Below, in pieces: positions 39,906 to 53,112 of a DNA stretch of 64,000 bases. The stretch comes from Prosapia bicincta (lineage: Eukaryota; Arthropoda; Insecta; Hemiptera; Cercopidae). The stretch covers positions 100,397,350-100,461,349 of the forward strand of contig JBAIZL010000001.1 in assembly GCA_036971475.1 (NCBI GenBank), read 5' to 3'. The position numbers were made by a program, and so were the translations under genes. Every line of letters begins with the position of its first letter. The first letter of the stretch is position 1. A model generated the notes under the pieces. The model saw only the letters and a list, made by a program, of their open reading frames with translations. It did not search any database and was not told where the DNA came from.

Positions 39906-42900
39906 ATCAAAATGTATATAAGGATTAATTTTTAAAAAAATTATTTGAGTTTTATTTATTTAAATAAGAATATCGCTACAGTTGCTTTAAGTTATTATGA
40001 GGCAGATGTTGTTTACATCTAATATTTTATGCTGATTTTATAATATTTACTACAATTATACAATATTTAGGGAATTTTGATTGCAAAAGATTTTGGTAAA
40101 CAGGGTGTAGATTGTAACACATGTTTTTCAGAACCAGTTTTAGCCGGGTAGCAAATTGTAACCGGGTGACAATAAAACCAATTCGAACTGGTTCTTTAAA
40201 GTAAACACAGGCCTGCAGTGTATTAGAAGAGATCATCAGAAAACGTTCGGCCGCCAAGTTATGTTCATAGAGTGTGTTAAGTTTAGTTTCTATTTTATTA
40301 AAAGATTTTCTGTGACTGTCACTATCTTGATTAAAACTTTATTAATGATTTTGAGCCATGTTGTCCTTTTATCCAGGTAATATTTGTCTAGTTTCTTATA
40401 ATGAATTATGACATTTAGCAAATCAAGATAAATAATTTAAACATATACTTTAGATTACAATATTTAGAGTGTATAATTTGCACAATTATTATCGATGTCT
40501 ATCATGTTACTAATATTTTTCAGTTCTTGTTCTAAAATATACAGCTAAATAGCTAACAATTGTCAATTCAAGGATTATGTTATTTATGTATAAACCTACT
40601 AAATTAGGTTATGAGGTATATAACTTACAAAACTAATTTTTATCTTAGCAGTCAACGTTTACAATTATAATTTAACTCCCAGTGCGTTTAAATATATATA
40701 ATGCATAAATATAAACATATGTGTTTTTTTTTAAACTAACAAATAGGCCTACCAGAATAATTAACAAACCTAATAACTCCGAATACTTATAGCGCTCTGA
40801 TATTACCTATATTTTGGATTAGAGAATTAAGACCAAATTACGATAATAAATCCTTAAATTTTTTCATTGTTTATATTAATTGAATTAGAATTTGACATGA
40901 TATTGGAACACTTCTTACATCATAGGCAATTAGCTTTTGAAAGATGTAAGTAACCAGATCTTTTTTGTAAGGTCTGGATATTTTATCGCTTTTGTTAACA
41001 TGATTTCTAGAACTTCTAATTGAAGTAATATACTTACGTGGTAAGTAATATTTGAAATACTACATTTTGTTTAATATCTCCATATTTTGAATATGGAATA
41101 CAAAAACAGTTTTTAACAAAATACAGTGAATAGTTATAAACATCTGTAAATCCCAGACTTATAAAATGTAGTTAGTAAATAGGCCTAATGGTTGTGTATA
41201 GATAAAATATCCAATCAGCAAAAAGGTAGCCCATTAAATGAGTATTCCAATGTACGAGTATAATCACGCATTAGTTTCGAGAAGTGCAATTAAAGTATAA
41301 TTAAAAGCGCCGATTTTTTTCAAGATCTGTAGCAAATGTTTGTGCATTACCTAGATCTGACCAGTGATGTGGAGTTTTTGTTTACCTTTAATGGCGTCTT
41401 TGATATTCTTAATTCAAAAATTCAGAACCTTACCACAAACAAGAAGAAAATTGGACTCATATTGTGACAGTCTAAACAAAATGGTATGTTAGACATAATG
41501 TGTGATACTCAGCGACAGACTCTTAAAAGAAATTTGTGTGTCTTTTCCAAATAGACATGAATTCGATTCGAAGCTTGCAAGGTTTGCTATAACAATACAT
41601 TATCCAAAGGATACCTTATTAAAAGCATAGCTTTTATTTTGGCGTTTATGTTATCAAGATGTACTGGAATCCTACTTCTCACATAGAAGTGGTTTGGGTG
41701 TTTCTTTTAACCCTTTCTTACCGAATGTTAAATTCAGTTCTATTTATCTTAATGCATCTGACCATCATAACTAAATATTTATATTTGGGGATATAAACTG
41801 GTCGAAATGTGGATTTCTTAGGTTTATGGAGTCTAGAAAAAATCGGTTGGGAATAATCTTGAGGTTTTACATAGTAACTTGAAAATAGACAAGGTCTTTG
41901 TTTCGATACTTGAATTTCAAGGTGAATAGTGTTGATTCACTAGTGGAGGAGATTTCACAACAAAATATATCGAACGCTAAGAAGGCATACAAACTAATGG
42001 GAAACCAACAGTGTATATAAAAAAACTTTTAAAAAATTGTGAGGATTTAAGCTGTTTTACCGTTCCGAGAACTAAGGCTGATATTTAAAGTTGAAAACTC
42101 CCACAGGACATACAAACGAAATTAACACTGAGTTTTCATATCGTCAAGAGTAGCCATCATCAATTTGAGGACAAGCTGTCGTTAACTTGGATTATTTTGT
42201 ACGAGGACGCTCTTTTAAATAACAGATTAAACGTGGGGCTGGGTGATAGAAGTGAAAACGTACAATTTTGTAATAGGTTTATAAGGATTTCTAAGTTATA
42301 TTCCAGATTTAAAAAAAAATAGATTACCTCATTATTTCTAAGAACTAGAAGCAAAGCCTTCTAATTTTTTTGAGCTTCAAAGCTCATTGGGGTTTTAAAT
42401 AAAATTTAATTTAATTTTAGTAACATAGTTTCTTAACTTACTTTCACCTAATATAATACTGTTCTCATGGCAAGTAAGTCGTAGAGTAGCATCACTTAAG
42501 AGAAAGTAACATCTAAAACAATAATAATTTTGGCGAGTAATATTCATACGATTTCGATCCGGAATTATAAGAGTATACATATAAAGTTGCTACAATTTCC
42601 CCTTAAAAATAAGTTGAAAGCAGAGCAAAAACTATTGTTTGTTTACATCTATAAGTATGTTGTATATTTCAAAAACACACTTTCTAAGACATAATATCAT
42701 ATAGGCCTACATTGTTTTAATATATTTGTGTCATTGTACTTAGTTTTTCGTTAATGTTAAGAAGATATGATCATCGTTATAATAAACTTTTCAGAACACA
42801 TTATGATGTCATGTATTTGGTTGACATTGATTGAATATTGCTCCTATTTTATCCTGCAATACTCGAATTTAAAACAGTTTTTCCACCTATTAAAGTAAGG

Positions 42901-43575
42901 TGTACATTTTTTGTGAATCCGTTCTTCTCTAGATAGAAAAAAATTCTTTGTAAAATGGGTTATTTTGGACTCTGACGATATTGGAACTGGTGCTGACCTA
43001 AAATGTCTCACGATCTTTCTTTATTCTAAAAACAGGAACGTTAAATGGCACTATTACAATAATATTGGAGAAATGAAAACCCAACATAGCCTACCTTTAT
43101 AATTCCGGGCAACAATGGAGGAAAATTCCACCCGCTCTATTGGCGCTCGGCTGTTCTTATTAGCATATATGTTTGGCTTAGTTTGTATTACTGCAATTTG
43201 AAACAACGGCTCCTTAATTAGGTTGCGGGAGGCTGAAATATCAAAATATGCAAAGCAAATGTGTTTATGTGTTGTGTAGACCTAATTGAAAAAAAACTTG
43301 CTTTCACTCCTTGGATTGCTTTTCATGTGTGGACTTACTTAGGGAAATGAAGTTAGTAAGATTAAAACTGTTAGTGAGTTCGCGAGTACGTACATCAGCT
43401 TGTAGGCTAACTGATAATTCTTCGAATTACTTTAATTATTATGTAGGCCTATAGTAGTGTTTATGATTTTTATAAATTTATAAAGAAAATAGTAGTCTAT
43501 ATTAATCATAGTATAATATTTAAATGTGGAGTCATTTTGCAGAAAACATAATACATTTTTTATTTCTTCTGATTG
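39906..43575. other. unassigned AT-rich DNA
   Basis: No gene supported. Around 41790 the plus strand reads GDINWSKCGFLRFMES, which faintly recalls a LINE endonuclease core, but stops and missing neighbouring motifs prevent a call. Confidence 0.35.
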
Positions 43576-43579
43576 TTGT

Positions 43580-45270
43580 GACAGATTTTGGAACAATCTT
43601 GTTTTACCTTTGACATTACCAGCAAAGTTTCGTTACCCTTGACCGTGGCAGCAACATTACTTTAACTTTGAGTGTGGCAGCAACGTTACCCTATCTTTGG
43701 CTTCAGGAACAATCTTATATTACCTTTGACCGTTGCAGAAACGTTACCCTATCTTTGACTTCAGGAACAATCTTATATTACCTTTGACCGTTGCAGAAAC
43801 GTTACCCTATCTTTGACTTCAGGAACAATCTTATATTACCTTTGACCGTTGCAGAAACGTTACCCTATCTTTGACTTCAGGAACAATCTTATATTACCAT
43901 TGACCGTTGCAGAAACGTTACCTTATCTTTGATTCCAGGAACAATCTTATATTACCTTTGACCGTTGCAGAAACGTTACCTTATCGTTGATTCCAGGAAC
44001 AATCTTATATTACCTTTGACCGTGGCAGAAAACGTTACTTTACCTTTGACCGTGGCAGAAAACGTTATTTTAACTTTGAGCGTGGCAGAAACGTTACCTT
44101 ATCTTTGACTTCAGGAACAATCTTATATTACCTTTGACCGTGGCAGAAACGTTACCCTATATTTGACTTCAGGAACAATCTTATATTACCTTTGACCGTT
44201 GCAGAAACGTTACCTTATCTTTGATTTCAGGAACAATCTTATATTACCTTTGACCGTGGCATAAACCTTACCCTATCTTTGACTTTAGGAACAATCTTAT
44301 ATTACCTTTGTTCGTGGCAGAAAACGTTACTTTACCTTTGACCGTGGCAGAAAACGTTACTTTAACTTGAGCGTGGCAGAAACGTTACCCTATCTTTGAC
44401 TTCAGGAACAATCTTATATTACCTTTGGCCGTGGCAGAAACGTTACCCTATCTTTGACTTCAGGAACAATCTTATATTACCTTTGACCGTTGCAGAAACG
44501 TTACCCTATATTTGACTTCAGGAACAATCTTATATTACCTTTGACCGTGGCAGAAACCTTACCCTATTTTTGACTTCAGGAACAATCTTATAGTACCTTT
44601 GACCGTGGCAGAAAACGTTACTTTAACTTTGAGCGTGGCAGAATCATTACCTTATCTTTGACTTCAGGAACAATCTTATATTAATTTTGACCGTGGCAGC
44701 AACCTTTCTGTTGCTTTTGAGCATGACAGCAACGTTACTTTACATTTGACCATGACAGCAGCGTTACTTTACCTTTGACCGTGGCAGCAAAGTTACTTTA
44801 TCTTTGACTTCGGCATCGACCTTATTTTACCATTGACTGCAGCAGCAACAACGTTAACGCACATTTGAACTTGACAACAATCTTATTTTACGACTGATGT
44901 TGGCAGCTACCCTACATTACTTTTGACCTTATCAGCAACGTCCTAACTTTTGACCTTTGCATTAACCTTACCGTCGTTATTGCCAACAACCTTACGTTAC
45001 CTTTAACCGTGACAGCAACGTTACCTTACCTTTGACCGTGGCCACACGTTACCTTACCTTTGTCCTTGACTACAATCTTATTTTACGGCTGATGTTGGCA
45101 GCGAACTTTTGACCTTCGCAGAACCTTACTTTACCTATGAAGTTGGAAGCGTCCTTACATAAACTTTAACCGTCACAGCAAAGTTACCTTAGCTTTGACC
45201 TTGGCAACAATCTTACTCTACACTTGATGTTGGCAGCCACCTTACTTTACCTTGTCAGCAGCCTTACTGT
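43580..45270. repeat. 58 bp minisatellite, about 1.7 kb
   Basis: The unit has two parts: about 24 bases of ttacctttgaccgtggcaga-type sequence and about 34 bases of atctttgacttcaggaacaa-type sequence. The period is 58 bp in the best-conserved part (aacaatcttata at 43708, 43766, 43824 and on). Both ends degrade into variants of the first part only (gaccgtggcagcaacgtta). The plus strand is full of tttgac words, and no frame stays open. Confidence 0.9.
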
Positions 45271-45271
45271 C

Positions 45272-46260
45272 TGAGTTTCGAGCATTTTTCTTCCTAAAAA
45301 AAAACCTGTAAACACGAGTTCACCGTCTACCACCGCACTATTGTCACTTTAGTAACATTGAGTCGATGTGGGCTCAGATGAAAGTATGTGTTTAAAGAAA
45401 TAATAAGAATTTTATCATCACAGAAATATTGTAGTTGGCGAAAGGAAATGAAAAGTGTTAAAAAGTCTGATTTGTAAAAAAGGATAAGCAAAAACAAAAT
45501 ATTCCTGGAGATTTGAAAAAAATGAAGAATTGCTGGAGCAAATGATAAATGTCATCAATATCCCGCCTTCTTTTTTGTTAACAACTGTTTTCCATTTCTC
45601 TCCGATTGCAGAAAGGTTGTTACGGTTTTAGGAACCTTATAAAGTCATATTGATTTATAGCTTAGTCCCATAGTTTACGTAAGTTTTGGTGAACGTTACT
45701 TATCATTTTAAACAATAATAAAAATATCCATTGCAGCTATTTAATCTCTCCTCTAGTTCAAATGCTGGGCGAAAGAAAATGCTGCTGATCGTTTATTTCA
45801 ATATAATTTCGAAAGATTATTTTATTTTCCTTACTGGAATTCTGGTTGCGTGCAAAAACTTGTTACCTGTTACAAATTGGCACCGTTTTAAAATGTTATT
45901 ATTAAGTTTTTTTCATGATCTTAGTTGTTGATAAATTCTATATAAATACTGATATTCTTATAATAATGAGAATTGAGATGGCATTGAATATTTAATAAGA
46001 ACGTTAAAATAATGGTATATAAAGCGGTTGATGGAAGCGTGTGAGTGGTAGAGGCACTTGGTTACGATGTTGCCCATCAGACCCAAAGCAACCTGATCTC
46101 CCCTAGTAGCTTTAAACAAATTCTAATTTACACAACCTTTTAAACAAAAATATTAAATATAGGTGTGTGTGTGTGTGTACATTTATAAGTTTTGAATATA
46201 AAAAAAGACAGTTGATACATGAGTCAATAAATATAACGTCCATTTGAATTAAATAGTGAA
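45272..46260. other. unassigned DNA with a weak tRNA-like patch
   Basis: No gene supported. At about 46030-46105 gtgagtggtagaggcacttgg resembles a box A region, but a box B cannot be placed convincingly. A short (GT)n lies at about 46162-46178. Confidence 0.3.
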
Positions 46261-46291
46261 GTTTCGACAGATATTTTGCTATCTTCTTCAG
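46261..46291 (-). ncRNA. hammerhead-like motif with intact stem
   Basis: On the minus strand: CTGAAGA, one unpaired A, stem GATAG / CTGTC with an AT-rich loop, then GAAAC. The layout is the same as at 33.6, 48.4, 50.4 and 60.6 kb. It probably marks the end of an old Penelope-like element; no coding remnant is visible nearby. Confidence 0.4.
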
Positions 46292-46299
46292 GTTTTTAA

Positions 46300-47855
46300 C
46301 TGATTTTTTTCATTCTTACAACACATCATTTGCAAAATAAAAGAAGCCTTGGCCAATGATAAAAAATCATAAGCAAAGTGACCACGCGCCAAACACTTCC
46401 GAGCTGCACTTACACAATTATAACATATTCAACAATAAGCAAACAAATCTCGTATAATATGATGGTGATAGAGGGTATTAGGAAACGGCTTAAAGTGACG
46501 ACAATTTCAGATAAATTTTATATTTTAAAGTAGAAAAAATCAGTGACCAAAGTGACCTAAGCATTTTTCTACTAATATCTTTGACTTTTAATTGAATTAC
46601 AATAAGATTGCTAACTCACTCAAACATTACTTGTACACGTTAAAATAACTATATTGTTCGTAACTCTAAACTACTTTTCTATTTTCAAAATTAAATTTTT
46701 GTATATTGTAATATTTAATTTTAAAATATTGATCATAAAACGAACGCCAATAGAATAATAGTTTCAAGGACCTTTCTCTGCAGTGCAAGGAAAGTTCATT
46801 AGTAGCCCTCGCTCTATAAGTGCAAAAAATGAAACAATCTTTGTAAACTTGCACGTTTACTCCACGCTAAGAGGACTCTTTTATTACCCGCTCCTAAATA
46901 TTGCATACATTAAAAGCAATAGTCAAAGTTTTCCATGGACGGAGTTCCAAAGTTGGGCAATACAAACTTTAACCCCAATTGTCCTTTGTTAGGCAAATCT
47001 CTAAACGACAGAGCCAGGACTGTCCCCTTCCATCGGCCGGGTCTGTTATTAACAACACCTTAGCAAAACAATTCCTTGCGTCTTGGTATTCCGAAGGCTA
47101 ATTCAACAAGAGTCAACGTTTTAGGTTGACAATAATATTACGTTAAATGGAGAGTAGAACATGGATGTCCAAGTGGAAGTACTGTCATTTCCAATGTACT
47201 ATTAACTATTGAAATCAACAACATTTTACAGGCCTTAAAGCTATAGAGTTAAACAAATATTTAGTTTGTATCTCAGCATGATAGGACTTATTCTGGTAAA
47301 ATTATTGTGAAAAATCTATTTAAATAGTACTGCTGCGAATACACACATATGTTTTGCTTTAAAATGTAAATTTGTGTGTTAAACCTGTTTGAAAACGCAA
47401 CATAATGAATAATATCACATGTTGTAAGTTTCAGTTTTCAGCAAAATTGCAATGTTATTTATCAAAGAACAAAAGTGATAACCTAAACATTTAAAGTCGG
47501 TTAAATAGGAAATGGCGAATAAATATAACTCGTAAATACTTAGGATCATAACAGACTCTATTAAAACTTTGGCAAACCTAATATTAAGGTGTTGAAAATA
47601 GTGAAAAATATATGTTCCCTCTATTCTTATCACGATACTTTTATATAAGTAACGTTATTTTAACTGTATTATGTATTATGAAAAACTGATGTAATAAATA
47701 AGGTAAAAAGCGGTAAATATATTATATGCATAAAATACATAAAATGCTTATTTCTAAAGGCATAATATATAAAACTAGAAATACCCTTTATGGCAAACTT
47801 TAGCTAGGAAATACAATCTGTAATTGAGAGCGTAAAGCATTAAATGACAAACACA
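46300..47855. other. unassigned AT-rich DNA
   Basis: Short chance frames only. No RNA gene or repeat boundary can be supported. Confidence 0.4.
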
Positions 47856-47856
47856 C

Positions 47857-47861
47857 AGACA

Positions 47862-47905
<44 letters not shown>

Positions 47906-47910
47906 AACAG

Positions 47911-47952
<42 letters not shown>

Positions 47953-48004
47953 GCACGGACACACACACTCATACACACGCAAGGACACAGACACACACTT
48001 ACAC
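47857..48004. repeat. (CA)n microsatellite, imperfect
   Basis: About 150 bases of CA dinucleotides with interruptions (gacaga, aaacaga, gcacgga). The cysteine/valine-rich minus-strand frames across it are artefacts. Confidence 0.95.
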
Positions 48005-48071
48005 ATAAACACATATATACAATTTAAGTATAATTACATAAGTACTTATTCATTATAAAGCATTTTCATTT

Positions 48072-48077
<6 letters not shown>

Positions 48078-48139
<62 letters not shown>

Positions 48140-48196
48140 TATGTATTCTTGTATTTGAATAATCTATGTTGTTTTAAATTATTGAAAAAGAAAACG

Positions 48197-48237
<41 letters not shown>
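48078..48237. repeat. two (AT)n tracts flanking a shared element segment
   Basis: (AT)n at 48078-48135 and 48203-48237 bracket about 67 bases (attcttgtatttgaataatc, then ctatgttgttttaaattatt and aaaacgtattt). These are almost identical to the right flank of the 60.5 kb palindrome (60635-60695). The segment therefore belongs to the same element family. Confidence 0.8.
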
Positions 48238-48239
<2 letters not shown>

Positions 48240-48298
48240 AGAATTAATAATATACACTAATTACAGGAATAATTTATTGCAATAATACATTCAAAGCT

Positions 48299-48329
48299 TT
48301 TCGTTGGTTGACATTACCAACATCCTCAG
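48299..48329 (-). ncRNA. hammerhead-like motif, left arm
   Basis: On the minus strand: CTGAGGA, one unpaired T, six-pair stem GTTGGT / ACCAAC, then GAAA. It mirrors the right-arm copy exactly. Confidence 0.45.
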
Positions 48330-48377
48330 GAATTACAATACTAAGAATCCTTAGTAAGATTCTTAGTATTGTAATTC

Positions 48378-48408
48378 CTGAGGATGTTGGTAATGTCAAC
48401 CAACGAAA
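48378..48408 (+). ncRNA. hammerhead-like motif, right arm
   Basis: CTGAGGA (48378-48384), unpaired T, stem GTTGGT (48386-48391) with ACCAAC (48399-48404), then GAAA (48405-48408). The core order matches a type I hammerhead apart from the extra unpaired base. Catalytic ability is unproven. Confidence 0.45.
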
Positions 48409-48504
48409 AGCTTTGAATGTATTATTTCAATAAATTATTCCTGTAATTAGTGTAAATTATTTAATCTTAAAAATAATTCTAGCAGGAAAACATATTTGAC
48501 ATTC

Positions 48505-48507
<3 letters not shown>

Positions 48508-48580
<73 letters not shown>
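48508..48580. repeat. (AT)n microsatellite
   Basis: About 73 bases of TA dinucleotides. Confidence 0.95.
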
Positions 48581-48582
<2 letters not shown>

Positions 48583-50417
48583 CTATACGATAGATTTCTG
48601 TTGGTGATGGTACATTACTGTAGTTCTGAATGTCGCGAAGCTTGTTTTTTAATTTATGTTTCTAGTATCCTCGGCTTGTTCTTTAAATCCACACCTTTGA
48701 CATTTCTTACAGCCTAAAATAAGTAGAAGCTATGTTAATTGCCGATAGCTTCAAGTTATCTATCCATAGACGATAACACAACTATCGATAGTAAATAGGT
48801 AATTTTCGCGTCTCGAAGCAAAGGAGGTAGTTTTAGCCTAACACTACTCTTGAAAGTATTAGTTAAATTTTCAATTAGTCATTAATTTTTATTATAAGAG
48901 TAAGTATTTATTCGGTTACGGAAAATTTAAAACTTGAAACGTTTAGAGTAATCTATATTTATTCTTCAAAATCTATCAAAATTGTCATATATTTGTTGGT
49001 TGTATCTAGCTTCAGCAAACAAACTGTACCCACGCAAGCTATATCACCCTTTACCTCTAAAGTGAGCCATTTTTTCATTTTTTAGTATCTTTTTTTATTA
49101 ATTTTTGCATACGCTTCTGTCTATAATTCGTGTAAAGTCTATCCAGACTTTGGTAAATGCTAAGCGTTGGGGGCTGTGAAACTCCAATAGAAAATAAACC
49201 TATACTAGGATTAACAATCCGTAGGCTACATGTATATCATTGTTCTTTTTGCATCCCAAACAAAAGACCTTTTCTGTCTCTTTAGCTAATTCTTATCTAT
49301 TTATTAATTATTCTATATTTACATACTTCATTCGTTCTAACTAAAAGATACTCCCGCGCATGCCCAAACATGCGATAGGTGTCTAATTAAAATTTCAGTT
49401 CCGTTATATTTCTACGCAGCTCTAATTATTTTGTCATTTGTTGATGCCCTCTTCGCGATTTTAAGGCAGTCATTTGCGAATGTTGCTTCGTGAAAGGTCA
49501 TTAAGGATTAAGGAAAATATACATTAAGCATAACCCTCTGGCACAAGATATTGACACAAGTTATATAAGCATAAAAGAAGAGTCTTATCTAATAGAAATA
49601 TTTGAAAAATATACAATTTGTTTGATCTTGACATCCAAGTAATTTTTGTCGTAAACTTTCCCTGATTTGGAGGGAGAATTTTCAACCCTGCTCTTTACAG
49701 TCTAATTGTTTCGGAAGGAAGGAGTCGGTAAGAGTTAGCCAAGTTGTGTTTATTGAAATAATGTGTAAACTTCCGTCATCAGTTTTAATAGGTTGGGGGA
49801 AATCTGAAGTTATTGGAGACCCCACGAACGAAGTTTACGCGGTAACTAGTGAACGTTTTAGGTTAAACGTTTGTCAAACGGTTCTTTCTCATGTAAGGCG
49901 ACGATTGACAGTTCAGTAAGTTGAAGCAATGTTACAGAATGTCGAGAATGTTTCTTTATTGTAGGCAGTTGTTTAAAAATGCTGTAAAAGTAGGTTTGAA
50001 GGTTATGGTAAGTATCACCCAATTTTTATCGCCCTAATCCTAACTTTTGGTCCTTTTTTAGGCCCCAAATCCATTTTAGATTCGTTTACAATATTTTCAT
50101 TAATTTAATCCAGTAGTTTTATTGGTAAACAATAGATAGAATTTATAGAACAATTTCTACAAAACTTTGTATTATCCATTATAACTGTATTAGTCTATAT
50201 ATTACAAGATAGACTGAATAAATTACTCTGTCAAAATTCTACAGTTGTGTTTCTAAGGCTACTTTCCAACTAAGTAAGAAATCGACTTATTGTTAAAGGA
50301 TAATTTTTTCAATGAAGTGTAGGAATTTAACAGTCGATTAAAAATTCCCCCCCAAATCCAGTCTTACGAGCTATCCAATCAGTATTTAGTTAATTAGTAT
50401 TTAGTAGTAGCCAAGCA
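48581..50417. other. unassigned AT-rich DNA
   Basis: No gene supported. Near 49735-49785 the minus strand has CTGATGACGGAAG followed by TTTCAATAAACACAAC, possibly another decayed element end without the GAAA part. Confidence 0.35.
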
Positions 50418-50480
50418 CTGAGGAAGGCGACATCGTCGCCGAAACTAGTTTGTTGTGTGTTTGTTTAATAAAAACTAATT
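50418..50480 (+). ncRNA. best hammerhead-like motif, with possible stem III
   Basis: CTGAGGA (50418-50424), unpaired A, perfect six-pair stem GGCGAC / GTCGCC (50426-50440, loop atc), then GAAAC (50441-50445). A third helix can form between ACTAGTTT (50444-50451) and AAACTAAT (50472-50479), seven of eight pairs, with an AATAAA in its loop region. The helix ends in U followed by U, where cleavage would fall. A stem I with upstream CCAAGCA is weak. This is the most complete candidate in the window. Confidence 0.45.
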
Positions 50481-50489
50481 TTTGGGGAG

Positions 50490-52460
50490 ATTCTGAGTTA
50501 ACTATTTTGACTTTTACCTTTGTTATCCAATCAGTGTTTTATTTTTTAAACCATTGTTAATGTGAGCAATTTTAGATGTGGTTTTCTCAAAACACGCCAA
50601 ATAGTCATGAGACGCTCAGCTAGCGATAAGCAAAACAGCTCGATTTTGTAGGGTGTTGACAAAATTTTGCCTCACTTGACCACTCCTAAGGACACTCCGA
50701 GAATACCTTATGGCTTAGGTTTCCTCAGCTACCTAATCAAAGTTTTACGGGTCATCAAATGTCTACAAAGAACTGTAGAACTACCAGGAGTTTTCAAATC
50801 AAAACACACCACTAGCACGTTATGAGATAGTGAAGACTGTGGGTAAAGCTTGTTCAGATCCGCTTTGATCGTAGTGCACTACAGGGATAAAATTTAGCTA
50901 ACGTATGTAGAAAGAACTTGATGTATTTTCCTAAAACGTATCACCAAAACCAGGTCTGCGATTCAATTTATTACATTTAGACTATATGGATTTCCAAAGA
51001 TGATTTCGATTCATCCAGTACATTTATTTATTTATGTGAATTAAAGACTAGGTTGTTTTGTTCAACATGATTTTTCAATTAAGTGTAACATAACTGCTAT
51101 TTTATCTTCTAATGCTACACATTTTATTAATAAAGGTTAAGCATTTTGTAGTAAGGAGTACACTGTTTTTTTGTTTTTAGAGTAAAATAGACTTTAACAG
51201 GACAAAAGCTAGTTTTGAAAATATTGATGTAAATATCAAGCCAGTTTTGATTTAAATATACCTTTAAATCAATCTACTTGACTCACTTATCAACCGTTTA
51301 TTATCCTTCTAAAAATTAAAAGCAAGGTGTTTTAAATAAAGGCATTAAGAAATTATATCTTAATAAAACTTAAAATAATTATCTTTATTTATCATTAAAA
51401 CATACCAGTGGTTTTTCTACGCAAGATTGCAGTTAACACGCGTTGTTATTTAATACATATATGGTATCTCACACAACACGTTAATTAATTTTTAATGTAT
51501 TTCAGAATTTCCCACGTACTAAAAATAAAAACTTGAGAAAACAGAACCCAAAATATTAAGTAAAGACAAAACAATTAACTAAAACTTAATACAAGGAAAA
51601 TAACGGAGATAAAGCAGTGCCTTCAGTTTGTTTCAAGTTTACTTACTTGTTTTTGTTAGGTTTGTTTAGAATCTTGAAAATTTTAAAGTGTTTTTTTTGG
51701 CAGGTGATTAGGGGACATTTCACTGAAGAAACTAATGTCTTCCTTTGAACCGCCATGTCATTTCCGATATTTTAATTTGAAGAAATATGTCCATTTCTTT
51801 TTAGTCGTCTCTCCGAACTCACTAAAATGTAATTCAATTTACTCTTCAATGTAATTACTACTTCCATTATTTAATGCAAGACATTTAAATCCAAGATAAC
51901 AGTTACAACAATAATATAATAACCGAATTACAAAGTTGTATAAGATTTTATACCTATACACATTTTGTCAACCAAGTTATCAACATTACAGGTTAAACAA
52001 TTTGTACGTTGAGGGTGCTTTGAAACTTCATTGTAGCTACACTCTCCAATGATGATTACTTAATTGTCAAATAATATAAGGGTACTTTTAATAATCGTTT
52101 TAAAAAATAATTTTAGAATATTTTTACAGTAGCTTTTAATAAACAATTTAGTAAACATAATAAACTCTCATAGTTAACGGTTGAAATAAAACAATTGGTC
52201 AAACCTCAACCATAAAAATAATAAAAAAGAAGTAATAATACAAGTTACCTAAGATTAAACCCTCTCTAGGGTAACTTGTGTTATTAGTACTTGTTACTAT
52301 TTTCGGGGTAATTGCGCTTTTCCAATATTTTTATTTCAATATATTGTACCACTGGGCTTTTGATATTGATATTAAGGGTAAAAGGTCTTACACATTTGTA
52401 AATTAATAATCATTATATTTTTTTTATTTTTATGTGATTGATAACTGTTATACTATAGCT
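50490..52460. other. unassigned AT-rich DNA
   Basis: No gene, RNA or repeat boundary that I can support. Confidence 0.4.
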
Positions 52461-52464
52461 GAGC

Positions 52465-53112
52465 GTATTCAATTGCAGTTCATCTTGAATTGTATCGTCA
52501 ATGGATTTTCTCTTGAATTGTATCGCCCAATGCTGTTCTTTTTGAATTTTATCGTCAAGAGATGTTCCTCTGGAATTGTATCGCCCAAAGCTGTTCTTTT
52601 TGAATTGTATCGTCAAGAGCTGTTCCTCTGGAATTGTATCGCCCAACGCTGTTCTTTTTCAATTTATCGTCAAGATATGTTCACCTTGAAATGTATAGCC
52701 CAGAGCGATTCCTATTGATTGTATGCCAAGAGTGGTTCCTCTTTATTTGTATCGTCAAGTGCTGTTCCTCTTGAATTGTAACGTCAAGAGCTGTTCCTCA
52801 TGAATTGTATCGTCAAGACATGTTCCTTTTGAATACTATCACCAAGAGCTGTTTCCTTTTAATTGTCTCGCCATGAGATGTTTCTCTTGAATTGTACGCA
52901 AAGAGCTGTTCCTCTGGAATTGTATCACAAATAGCTGTTTCCCTTTAATTTTATCGCCATGAGATGTTTCTCTTGCATTGTTCGCAAAGAGCTGTTCCTT
53001 TGGAATTGTATCACCAAGAGCTGTTCTCCTTTAATTGTATCGCATGAGATGTTTCTCTTGAATTTCACGCAAAGTGTTGTTCCTCTAGAATTGTATCGCC
53101 ACGAGCTGTTTG
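52465..53112. repeat. 29 bp minisatellite, about 22 degenerate copies
   Basis: Units of the type gaattgtatcgtcaagagct followed by gttcctctg recur every 29 bp, with variants such as tcgcccaaagctgttc and single-base indels. The open frames on both strands (70-94 codons) are artefacts. Confidence 0.9.

Larger units (their letters stand above)
48245..48465. mobile_element. near-perfect palindromic 'twin' element
   Basis: The two arms of about 105-110 bp are almost exact inverted copies meeting near 48350 (gaatccttagtaagattc at the centre). The outer part of each arm reads ctaattacaggaataattt or its complement. Each arm holds one outward-facing hammerhead-like motif. No coding sequence and no target-site duplication can be seen, because (AT)n tracts lie on both sides. 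Arm identity implies recent origin or gene conversion. Confidence 0.8.

Noticed and set aside
41760..42010. Possible LINE endonuclease fossil (GDINWSKCGF)
   Set aside because: Only one short motif-like match, with stops before and after and no RT motif nearby.
46030..46105. tRNA-like or SINE-like patch
   Set aside because: A box A-like run is present but a box B at proper spacing is not convincing.
47775..48014. Cysteine/valine-rich open frame
   Set aside because: A direct artefact of the imperfect (CA)n tract.
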